Positions 11,144 to 21,921 of a stretch of DNA of 64,000 bases are shown in pieces (the first letter of the stretch is position 1; every line of letters begins with the position of its first letter). Both the position numbers and the translations under genes were made by a program. The stretch is taken from the NCBI GenBank assembly GCA_002104985.1, contig MCGO01000082.1:1-64000 (forward strand), read 5' to 3'. The DNA is from Rhizoclosmatium globosum (taxonomy: Eukaryota > Chytridiomycota > Chytridiomycetes > Chytridiales > Chytriomycetaceae). The notes beneath the pieces were generated by a model. It was given only the letters and a program-made list of their open reading frames with translations, was not told the DNA's origin and did no database searches.

Positions 11144-14100
11144 TTATCTCTTCTCCAGACGCGCTCTCTGAGTTGCCAATAAGTTATCATCGAGAATAAA
11201 ATGTGGATAGTTGAGAAGTGTGTGACCGTCGAGGTTAGAACAGAACTGGTCAAACATAATGTAGTCTGTAGGAGCAAGCCCGGCATCCTCAAATACTCGT
11301 GCCAAAGAATCCTGTATCAGTTTTTCAGCATAAAAGTCAGATTAGGTTTCAATTACCATTGGGATAGGATCTTCTGATTGTTCAGTACCAAGTCGATTCG
11401 TTTCATCCACCAAAACAAGGGGGAAGTGGAAAATCTGTGTTGACAATCTTCAGCTTTTTCTAAACCTCAGTATAACAAACCTCATAAAGCTGGTCCAAAT
11501 TGACTCCGCCATCTCCGCGATCCGAAACAATGAAAAACGCTTTTTGCAATCCAATTCTGGCGGACTCATCCAAAACACAACCCATAAGAAACAGTTTGAC
11601 GTCAAACAGCTCTTCTGCAGGTTCAAGGTTCTTTTCTACTTCTGCATCCGTGACTGTTGTTCCAGGCACAGGTTGCTCTTCAACGACCATTTCATCCCCA
11701 TCAATAACTGGTTTGTTCACTTCGTCGATAGCTGGCGCTACTTCTGTCGCTAAAACCTCTTGGCTCAAGACATCTTGAGATGCAGAAGTGTTCTCATCGA
11801 GCTGCTCATCCACGGAAGTAGTCTGGTGGATTGACTCAAGGATTGAGTTAATTGCTCAACGCTGGCGTCGTGAGCTTGGGTTGTTGAGAAGAATTCTGCA
11901 GAACAGTTCAATACCTTTTCTCAGACTGCAAGTTTCTTACCAAATAAGGCCGCCTTGAGTTTTGCTGGACGGTTGAACTTTGGAACAGGATTTTCCTCCG
12001 TTACAGTTTGAATGTCATCTTGTTCTTCTTCAAACCAAAGTGGAATGCTCATAAAATCCGCTTTGCTGATCTGAAATTGCAATTTGTGAGTTCAACATTG
12101 ACTGAAAATTAGTGAGTCACCTTTCCATTCACGTATGAATCTGCGCAAGCGTAGCTATCTTTCAAGTTAATCAACTGCTCTAAAGTAGGAACTGGCAAGA
12201 TTCTAGCTTGTGTCAGAATAAATCTTCTCCAGTTTACGAATCCAGTATCGCATGGATCCAATGCAGTCGCCACTTGTTGTAGCATGGCTGCATCTGCATT
12301 TAAATATACTTCAGGGAGAATATCTGTTCCTGGAGAAACAGTGGCCAGTCGTTGGAAGTTTTCAACGAATTCTTTAATAGTCAAGAATCCACTCGGCGCG
12401 AGGCCTTTAAAGTGTTTACCCAGATTGAGTAGCTGAACGACAGTAAACTGGTCACTAACTGTATCATAGTTCAGAAAGATTCGTGTTGGTAAAGTGAATG
12501 ACTACTCACTCAGTTTTTCCGTTGGGCTTTCAGGCTGGGTTCTGGTTCTGGCTCGTATGTCAAGCAGTTGAAGTCCACTCTAAACTTTTCACCGACTAGC
12601 ATAAATTCATTGGGTAAACGAACTTCTGCTTCAATGGCTTCTTTGATAGAATACAAAGATCGCGAATGGATTCCATTTCTGCCTGGAATCTGGTCCAATA
12701 TTTCATCCAAATATGAGTAGAGATCGATGCCGATGTTGCGGATTTCCTAAAAGGGAGTTATATAAGGGTTTTTGCTAACTTGCTAAACGTACAGTAAGAG
12801 TCATTGTGGCCATCAACTTATCTTTTCCATGCGAGTCTGTAGATTTTGTCCTCCATATCAACAAGCATTTGATATTCAGAAGGCAGCTCTGATTCAGGTT
12901 CAGCTGTTTTTGAGGTTAATACTATTTCGATTTCATTTTAAAATACCTTTGGGTTCTGGAACAGCTTCTACCACGGCGGCCGCCTTTTTCTTGTCTTTCT
13001 TATCCTTTCTGGAGCTGGAGGCTCTTCGTGAACTGGCTTTGTGGCTGTGATTGCACTCAAAGCTACAGCAATGGCAGCTTCTAAATCGGAAAACATGGAT
13101 GGATCTGGGTCTGGGATCCCATTATTATTGTCAATGCCTGTAAATTTAATTCGACTAGCGGATCCAGAAATTTTCTTGGATGTAGCGATTGCGGCTGAAA
13201 CGGCTTTCGGTCTGGCGATTGAAGTGGACAAGGTCTCGCGGCGTTTGTGGAGTGCTTCGACGACCACGCTAGTGTCCACAGGAGGAACCGAATTAGGAGA
13301 AATTTGAGGAACTTTGATGTGCCCTTTGGGATATTCTCCAAGAACAGTCTATCAATGACATGAGCTGTCAAAATTGGAGGAGAAAAAAAATGCAACTCAC
13401 TGAAACATAGGCGTCTTTGTAGTAGTCTAATGCTAATTGTTTTGCTCCCAAGAATTTATCTACTTCAGCTTGCATAATAGTGGCGAAGATGTTGGAAACG
13501 ATCGCAAAGTGGTCCTCGATATATTTATCGTCGATAATGGTAATCCTTTCAACATCAGCTTCATCTCTACGCTTGTCAGACATATCCCACAATTTTCTCT
13601 CAAGTCCTCAGCTCCTGATGGAGTCCGCTTTGGCTCAGGATCGGGTCTGAATAGAATTAGCGAAGCCCTAAAACAGGAAGAACAAACCTCAAATCATCTT
13701 CAATAGCATTAAACTCTTTCTGGAAAAGTCAAGGAGTTCCTGCTTCTTGTCAGGCCTTTCTAAAAACTTTCTAAAGTCAACTTTCGTCTTATGGCGGTAT
13801 TTCATGATCGCTTCACGTCTCGACGCAAGCAACGGAACGCAATTTGATTGTTTCCGTGTACGTTTTTTCAATTGTAACCCATTCTAAAAGTATGGAATGA
13901 GGAGAGGTCCTTTCACGAAAAAGCAACACTCAACGGTCAGACATGATTTCAGCCAATTCCTTTGTAGGCAATTTTCTTCCATCTGGAGCAGCAGTTCGTA
14001 CCAGAGGAGGAAGTGAAGCATCAGGAGCCTCCACATAAATGACAGCAGCGGAACCACCAGAACGGTCTGGAATACCTATCATATTCGCACGAGGTTTCGC

Positions 14101-17100
14101 AGGTTCGGCTGGTTTAAGAGCCGACGTTCCTCTGACGTTGGCTTCTCTGCAGCTTGCTTTGCAGATCCGCTTCGGTTCTTTCCAGACCCTACTTTACCCT
14201 TCTTTTCGTCTTCCTTTTTGACTTCAGGAGGGTTTGCGGCCGGCGGAGCCGGAGCTGGGACTTCTTTCGGTGGTTCTGTTTGATATTTAGTAAAGCCGCC
14301 AGTCAGTTGAAAACGCACCTTCGACAACGGGGGGTGATGGGGGTGCTGGTGTTTTTACAGTTGGGTGGCTCGGCAGCTGCCAATTCCTTCAATCTCTGTT
14401 GCTTCTCCTGTTCCTTTTTGTCTGCCAGTTCATGAACAATTTCTTTTACAGCATTATGAGTTTCCTCCTGTGGCGCCATTGAGTCGATAATCTAAAATGC
14501 CTGATATAAGTCCTAACACGTCATAGAAAAAGACTGACGTGCAAATTGTTAAATCTGCTGAACCACTCCTTAAGAAGATCTTCTTGCTCTTCGAACAACG
14601 CGATTTGGTACTGAAGTTGAGTATCTTGACAGCCATCGTCGTCAACTGGAACAAGTCGCTCATGTATGCCCTTTAATCGATTAATTTTCAGTTTCATTGT
14701 AAAAAGGTAAATAACCTACAGGTTGATTCAAAGGTGGCGGATTGGTTTCGAGATGATACTCAATGCCTGTCAATGGGTCAAGACGCCGTCCAGTCGCGCG
14801 TTTCACGGCCATTTCATTGTCTATCTCAAGCAAAAAGACCGCATCAACCCCACTGACAGGGACCGGCCCCTTTGCTTCCCCGCGTTCATCCGCCGGAGCA
14901 ATTAAAGACTTCTTTTTCATGGGGACGGGCTTTTCTTTTTCTTTTTCCTTGCTTGTAGGAGTGCGTTTGAGAGTTCCTGGCTTGACGGGCTTCGGGTCTT
15001 CGTACCTACGCAGAAGTGTTACCTCTGGAATCCTAACAGACGTTTGGCTTTCTTACCCAGATAGTTCTTTTTCGAGTAGCTGAGCCTGGTATCTGTTTCT
15101 TGGGAAATCTACCAAAACCCAGCCTCTGCTTTCTTCAGATGAATGCTTCTTGATAGCATCCATTACAAGAGTGACCAATATTCATCGTCAGGACCATTTC
15201 CAACAGTCATAGCTTGCTGAAGTTTGGTTCCAATTAAGTTTGCCGTTGCGGCCTTCTTTTGTTTCGCATCTGTAATAGTGGATTCGATAGCCTCCACTTC
15301 GCTATTTGCAGAATTAATCATACTTGTTAATATAGCTATGATTATGTACCTAATAGCATCTTTCGTCAATCCTTCCACGGTCAGAAACGCCAACTCATAA
15401 TATTCCGCAATCTGTTTTGCGACAGTCTTCTTTCCTGCAAATCGCTTCCCCAGCAATATCATCCGCAAAGGAACAGTTGGAAGCTTTGGTTTATCCTTTC
15501 CATTGTCTGGTGGAGTAACAATCTCAAAATTGTCTTGATCATGAGTCCTAAATGTTCATTCTTGAGCGGGCCATTCTTAATGACATTTGAAGTTGTGCTC
15601 CAAAGGCCAGTCCATCCAAATAATGCTTAAATTCTTCTTCATCAATCATTTGGATTCCTTCCACAATTTCTGGTTCCGCAGTGACTTCTTTAGATGTCAC
15701 CTCTTGTGTAACTGATGAACAGGCAATTGTGTCAGGTCCTTGATTTTGTCTTGCTCAAGGTGTAGGTTGTAACCACGGAGAAGTGGTTGACCTTTGATGA
15801 AAAGAATCTTCCACTGCCGAAGCATATTTGGATTAGGTGGCGCATCATCATAGTCATTCAATTCACGGTATTCTGCAATCTACAAGCAGTTAAGTCAGTA
15901 ACCTCCAAACCGTTTCATCTAGTAAAATCATACTTTGAAACTCAAGTCGATAATCTGATGAACAATTTCTTTGCAATCTTCTGCATGTTTGATGTACTTC
16001 TCGCCTGCTTTGATAGCAAGAATTTCAAAGTGTTGAGCCAACTGTAACTCAGTCTGCTTCTTGTACTCTTCTCTCGCTTTCTCCGCCAATATGAACTCTC
16101 TCTCCAAAGCCTCCTCATAGTCTTTTTGTCTGCGTTTTGCGTACTGCTCTTCACGATGCATCCGGTTTTCACACATAAAGTCTTTTTCAAGGCGGATTTG
16201 CATGAGCCCTTCCGCGATACGGCGCTCTTGTTTGGATTGGCGCATGAGTTTGGTGAGAAGGAGTTCTTCAAGGTGTGACTTTTCCATCTCTTCCTTCGCT
16301 TGTTGATGGCCAAGAACAATTTTACGGCGACGTTGTTCGCGTTCTTTGCGGGATACATCTTCTTCCAGTTTTCGTTCCTATGAAGGACAGTCAGACAGAT
16401 GGACGATTGACTGCTAGATTTTACCCTGATTTTGTCCACATATTCCTCAGTCTTCTTTGCCTCTTCTTCTTGGGGTGGCATTTGTCGAGAGAGTTCTTTT
16501 GAGTGTTGGATAGGGTCCAAACTCGCTCTCTTTGAAACAAACGCCTTTATATCTTCGGGGTCCAACGCGGCTGTTTCCTCTTCTTTTGCCTCAACTACAG
16601 TTTCTTCATCCTTCGGCTTTTCATCCATATGCAAGTTCTTTTCAAACTGATCCAAGTTCTGCAAGAGGTTTTGGACAATTCTCTTATCTCTTAGCTAAAA
16701 CAAAAGTTGAAAGCTGCGGGAATCCCTTCAGACGTTACCTCAATGGCCTCGCGCTTTTTATCCAGCTTTGCTTGCTCGCGCATACTATATGCGTGCTCTG
16801 TTTTGGTCAGCTCTTTGATCACTTTTCTCGGAGGCAGGGCTTTCTTTGTTTGAGAGACAGGCTCACAAGCTTCAGCAACTTTAGGAGGCTTCTTTTCATT
16901 TTCACGTTCAAGCAAATCGAGTTTCTGAAGAAAAAAAGCAGTTAGTATACGCCCTTAGGTTCCTGTTTCTGATGTTAACCTCTTGTTGTTCGCGCCTTTT
17001 ACGTTCCAGCAACTTTTCGTAATCAACTTCAGGATGATCAAGGCGGGGGTGGTCTAATGGACGATAGCCAGCATGATGAACGCGTCGTAACTTGAGTCTC

Positions 17101-17683
17101 AGTGTTTCTGCAAAGAAATCATGTTCTTTTTCGTCATATTTTCTGCGGGGAGAAGACGTGACGTTTGCAGATAATGGTGGATGAGGTGAACCCGGAAGCG
17201 GTGAAGTTGGATAGGATTCAAAAGCCGGCTTATTATCTCTCAAGTGAGGTAGGGGTGGAAGTGCAATAATTTCCTTGTCCTTTTGTGAAGGGGCATTTCC
17301 AGACGCAGCTTTGATTTGATACAACAAACGTGCAGCCCCGCCTTTCTTTCCGGAAATCAAATCAAATGCTGTGTTGGGGGAAAGTTTCACGTTGAGTGAT
17401 TCTCTTAGAACAAGTTCGATTTTGCTGAAGTTGGCAACAGCAGCCTCGAGATTGAGCGCGTTGCAGTTTTCAAACGCGGCAAAGTCAGCTGGAGAGACCT
17501 AGGATAGAGTAAGATCAGTTATAAAATGGGAAGTGATGGAGATCATCAACCAACCTTGTTGAGCCTAAACAAAACTTCAGCAAACAGGAAGCCTGAGGCA
17601 AAGGCACTGTCCAGATCCGTTGGAGACACGCGACGCGAGAGACCGACGTCGTTCTGCAGCCACTGTGCAAGAATAACCGACAT
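11144..17683 (-). CDS. SPEF2: SPEF2/CPC1-like flagellar central-pair protein
   Basis: SPEF2 (KPL2; CPC1 in green algae) is a large protein of the axonemal central pair. The start ATG at 17681-17683 opens MSVILAQWLQNDVGLS and leads into a calponin-homology domain: FASGFLFAEVLFRLN, NALNLEAAVANFSKIE, LSPNTAFDLISGK, AARLLYQI. Long charged coiled coils follow (16.9-15.9 kb). Next comes an adenylate-kinase-like P-loop region around 15430 (ILLGKRFAGKKTVAKQI), then Lys/Pro-rich segments. The C-terminus has EF-hand-like helices (LQKAFFIVSDRGDGG) and ends LLATQRARLEKR-stop. About 1,900 residues in many exons, a size usual for the family. The Walker A reads GKK where GK[ST] is expected. It is divergent from VMA13 with 32 bp between start codons. 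Confidence 0.88.
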
Positions 17684-17715
17684 TAAATTTTAAATAATTG
17701 TCAGAGAAAGAAACG
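17684..17715. promoter_or_regulatory. very short bidirectional promoter/5'UTR gap (SPEF2-like / VMA13)
   Basis: Only 32 bp separate the two divergent start codons (17683 minus, 17716 plus). The gap is AT-rich (taaattttaaataattg). The two transcripts must overlap, use very short leaders, or start inside each other's coding sequence. No specific factor site is claimed. Confidence 0.5.
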
Positions 17716-19429
17716 ATGGCGTCCCCAACCGAGCCCAAGGCAAAGGAGACCTTGATTGACATTGCACCCGTCGTTGCCCAGCACAACAAGTACCTCGACG
17801 ACCAAAGCGCAGCTGTGCGCGAGAAGGCGATCCCGTGGGAGGTGCGTGCGACTTGCTTCCGAGTGGAACTTACTCGTTGATACCAACCAATCCAATCCAA
17901 TCCAATCCAATCCAATCCTACAAAAAAGGGCTATCAAAAAGCCGCTCTAATTACCGAAGAAGAATTGGCCCAAATCAGATTGTTTGAAAAGACGCCCGCG
18001 GACCAGTTGAAAGAGGTGTGGTTGTCGCTAGTTGCCTAATGCCCTAACGCTCCCTCAGGCCGGCCAGAAATACGCGCTGCTTTCCTCAGTCTCCTCGCAA
18101 AACTTCAACGGAACGACACGATCCAGAACATCCTTGTCGTCTTTGAAGACAGGATTTTGGGTATGGCTCCTCCCTCACTTCATCGGAAAAAAGAACTCAG
18201 ACCACGCAGGAAACCCGGATCACACCGCAATCGTTGCACCATTGGACCCGAATGTCTTGTTTGGAACCTTTGTCAAATTGCTTCAAAAGGACGATGAATA
18301 CATCCAGCTCAAGTCTGCCAAAATCTTTGCGACTCTTGCCTTGTTCGTACTATGCTGTCGTGCTTCGTTATTTGACTGTATTCAATAGAGAAAGGAACCA
18401 TCTCTTCCTGCCGTCGATGTTCACGACCTCTTTCACTGGTTGACAGTGAAGCTCACAGACACAAACCTCAACGTTGTGGATATCGCGATTCAGATTCTTC
18501 AAACTTTGTTGGCTGTACCAGCATATCGTTTAGCATTTTACCAAACAACTGGTGCTGTCAATAAGTGAGAATGACGATTCTTATGGGTTGTTATCTGAAC
18601 GTTTACAACGCTGTAGCTTGATAGATGCAGTGAAGAACAATTCTTCAAACCCGCAAATGCAATACCAAGGAATCTACTGCATGTGGACCATGACTTTTGT
18701 GCAGGAAATCGCCGCAGATATCCAAAGGTTCGATTTACCGAAGAGACGTTAATTTCCATTAATTTCAAATCCAGATCATACGAAGTCATTCCACTTTTTA
18801 TCGACGTTGCCAAAAGTGCCATCAAGGAAAAAGTCGTTCGTGTCATTTTCTCCACCATCAAGGTAAACCCATCTCACGGCTCTCTTCCCTCTGTCTAATT
18901 CTTTCATACAGAACATGCTCACTCTCGCACCTCAAGAAAACATCATCCCCATGCTTGGAAACAAGCTCCTCCAACTCACAGAAACCCTCTCCGCCAGAAA
19001 GTGGTCCGACACTGAAATCGCCGAGGACCTAACGTTCATTAAAGAAGAGCTCGCCAAAAACATCAACTCCCTCTCCACGTTTGATGAATACGCGTCTGAA
19101 GTGCGGTCTGGAAAGCTCGATTGGTCTCCACCCCACTTGTCCGAAGAGTTTTGGAAAAAGAACGCGGCGCGGCTTGGGGAGAAGGATAATGAGCTTGTGA
19201 AAGTGTTGGGGCGGTTGATTCTTGCTCCGAGCAGCAGTGTTTTGGTGTTGGCTGTGGCGGCTCATGATGTTGGGCAGTATGTGAAGTATGCTCCAGCGGG
19301 GAAGAAGTACGTGCAGGAAGTGGAATCAAGACACAAATCATGCAACTGATGACGCACGAGAACTCGGATGTGAGGTACCAGGCGTTGATTGCTGTTCAGA
19401 AGTTGATGGCAAATTCATGGGTTGCTTGA
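17716..19429 (+). CDS. VMA13: V-type H+-ATPase subunit H (Vma13)
   Basis: Subunit H caps the peripheral V1 sector of the vacuolar proton pump and is required for coupled activity. ATG 17716 opens MASPTEPKAKETLID; exon 1 ends AAVREKAIPWE and intron 1 carries a (CCAAT)6 repeat. Exon 2 continues GYQKAALITEEELAQI and FEKTPADQLKE. Later exons give HTAIVAPLDPNVLFG, LKSAKIFATLALF and ENIIPMLGNKLLQLT. The well-conserved C-terminal block follows: WSPPHLSEEFWKKNAAR, LVKVLGRLI, VLAVAAHDVGQYVKY, then MQLMTHENSDVRYQAL and LMANSWVA-stop. The HEAT/armadillo-like helices and total length of roughly 440-450 residues are usual for the family. A one-base break near 19322 precedes the last segment. Confidence 0.92.
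17887..17916 (+). repeat. (CCAAT)6 pentanucleotide microsatellite in VMA13 intron 1
   Basis: Six perfect copies of CCAAT lie in the first intron of VMA13, about 170 bp from the divergent start codons. CCAAT is also the core of HAP/NF-Y binding sites, so a regulatory reading is possible, but simple-sequence slippage explains it equally well. Confidence 0.8.
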
Positions 19430-19571
19430 TGCTAGTACCTAGCCCCAATCACCATTTTCCACATATTCAGATAGTTTCTTATTCACTTTCCATTGATTTG
19501 TTGTTTCAATACCAACCAACGCGATCCCACGAAACTATCCCAATATCGTGTTTTATTTGAAAAAAGAAAGC

Positions 19572-20031
19572 TCATGCATAGTTGATGATTGGCTCATTGG
19601 TATTCACAGGCTCCACCTCAAATACACTCAAGTTCCAAACATCCTTTGCAGCTGTCCTCTCGCCCTTGATTCTCACAAGAGCCTCCCCGATTGTTCCCTT
19701 TACTTTAAACTGCACATCTGCTTGTCCCTTGAACATGTTAAACCAGCCTATGGTGTTTGTAATGTAATCATGAATACCGATCGCACACTGCAATAGAACT
19801 CTCACCAGTCGTTGCGGCCCGCTGCATCACACCGATATCATCTCCGAGAATGCGCTTAATCTCTTGGTCATGACGAAGCTTGTACACAGCACCCTTGACG
19901 ACAGGGTTGGTTTCAAGGTTTGCAATCTCGCTGTTGTAGATTGTTCTCCAGGCAAATCCTAATCCAAGAGATCCAAAGAAAATGTAGGGTGCATAAGGAC
20001 GCAGTTTTTGAATCGTGAGTGTAGATGACAT
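19572..20031 (-). CDS. COA1: Coa1-family cytochrome c oxidase assembly factor
   Basis: Coa1 is an inner-membrane protein needed for early maturation of Cox1 in complex IV. ATG at 20029-20031 opens MSSTLTIQKLRPYAPY. A single membrane helix follows (IFFGSLGLGFAWRTIY), then NPVVKGAVYKLRHDQEI and KRILGDDIGV. After a small intron the family signature follows: GWFNMFKGQADVQFKV, KGTIGEALVRIKGER, and WNLSVFEVEPV. Stop at 19572-19574. The length of about 140 residues and the single helix near the N-terminus match the family. It is tandem to NUF2, whose stop lies 65 bp upstream, and convergent with VMA13. Confidence 0.82.
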
Positions 20032-20096
20032 GTTTCCAATGTTCTTTTGTTTTTATAATCCAAAAAGAGAGAAAAGAAAGAGAACACACTGAAGAA

Positions 20097-21824
20097 TTAA
20101 TCCAACACCTGTGGGAAAAAATTAATACGATAATTGAAAAGAGAAGTCGCGAATTATTTACCTCCATGATCTTCATCATATAGTGCTCAGAACGCTGCGT
20201 TAGAGTATTATAAGCCTCTTCAAGTTGTCGTGTTTCAGCCTCAATCGTCTTCTTTAGGTTTGAAATCTAGGCGAAGACGTGAATCAAGGAGTTGACCATC
20301 TCAAAGTTAAAACACACCTTTTCCTCCATATCCGTAACACGCTCCTGGTTTGACTCAATCTTTGAAAGGTTATGTCCCGCTCTTTGACACTTTCATCGTA
20401 TTCAGCACAAAGTTCTTTCATTCGTGCATCATTCGCCTCCTTTTTCATTGTTTGCTGCTTCTCTAAACGACCAAGCTTTTCAGTGATGTTTGCCAACTGA
20501 CGTTTGAGTTGCTACACCTCGAGTATAAGTAACAAATTAGATACGAGGGGAAGAACAAACTTACCGTTTCTCTCACAGTTACTTCATGAAGCTCCTGTTT
20601 CTTGCGCTCGGTATTTTCCTGCTCCGAAGCCAATTTATTTGCAGCTGTGCTGGCCTTCTTCATCTCAAATTCACATTCTTCCATGAGTTTTGTGCACATA
20701 ACCAAATCCTATTGAATTTAATTAGACGAAAATGCTTTCTTTAATGGTTCAGTTTTAAATACCTGCTGTACGCTTGTCATGGCTTCCATTTTACTCAACA
20801 ATTCTCGGTATTGCTTCTCACGAGATGCCAAACTAGCCTTTTCGGAAGCGATAGAGTTGGTCATATCGACGAGAGCTTGTTGGAGTTTCTCTGGGTTGGG
20901 AACGATTCGACTGCGAAGACGTGTGCAGTCTTGTTTGCAGTTGGAGAGCAGGAATTGCGTATTATTCTAAAGATTGTTGCATCAGTGAAATCTGTTCATT
21001 TCAGAGAATGAAGCAAGAAAATACCATCTTTTCGATAGTTTCGTTTTTATGCTTCTTGAGGTTCTCAATGTCTCCGGTCATTGCAGTTTGGATTCTCTTG
21101 AGCTCACGAAGCTCTGCCGTTAACGCAAGGTTGCGTTCACGAACACGTTGATACGCGGGCTCCTCTTCGGCTCTTTGAAGTCTACACAATTTCAGAATCC
21201 AGCTTTGAGGCAAAACCGGCACGAACCTCATGGTGTTGACGCGCTCTGCAATTTCCTGATTCTTTTCCTGAAGATGTGCTTTTTGCTTCACGTATTCCTC
21301 CTACTTTACTGTTAGAGCTCTCTACGAATAAATCCAGGACAGCGTACAGATTTTTGAGTGCATTGTTCAAAGACGGACAGACGCTCCTCTCTAAACTTTG
21401 CAAAGTTGATGATTCCTGAGAGAATCTTTCTCATGTGACCAGGTTCCGGTTTGATGAGGTCTCTGATGCTAAAGTCTGAGATTCCGACCTCCGTGACGAG
21501 CTTAAAGCTAAGAGATAGATGAGTGGATGGCACCAAGTGGCGAGCGACTCACAGCTGGCGGTAGAAGCCCATGAGGGTCACGTCTTCCTGGTGCAGCTCT
21601 GGATGCTCGAGCATTTCCATCACGTGGAAGTTTGGCGTGACAAACTGGTCGCGCGAGACGCCCATGAACACGTCGGTGAAGGCCTCGAAGACGGCAATCA
21701 TTCGCTGGGGACTTGGCTTCTCGAGGTCCTCCAACGACAGCGGAATTTGAAGGTCCGCCATGCACGCGACTATCTCAGACGGCTTTAGAATCGGGAACGA
21801 GTAGCTGCCCTGCGTGTGACTCAT
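20097..21824 (-). CDS. NUF2: kinetochore protein Nuf2 (NDC80 complex)
   Basis: Nuf2 pairs with Ndc80 to attach kinetochores to spindle microtubules. ATG at 21822-21824 opens MSHTQGSYSFPILKPSE, followed by the calponin-homology-like head: IVACMADLQIPLSLEDL, PSPQRMIAVFEAFTDV, MEMLEHPELHQEDVTLM and GFYRQL. The middle has ISDFSIRDLIKPEPGH, LSGIINFAKFREER and a long coiled coil (ELRELKRIQTAMTGDIE, NITEKLGRLEKQQTM). The last exon join reads YMMKIME then VLD-stop, using an intron at about 20105-20160. Divergent from BBS2. Confidence 0.92.
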
Positions 21825-21921
21825 TTGGTTGTTGGTTTGGGTGGTAGGTGCTGGTGGTGGGATGCTGTGCTTCGAGGGTCGTTCAAAGAAATGTTCGGAC
21901 GTTTTTGACAGCCAGAATAAC

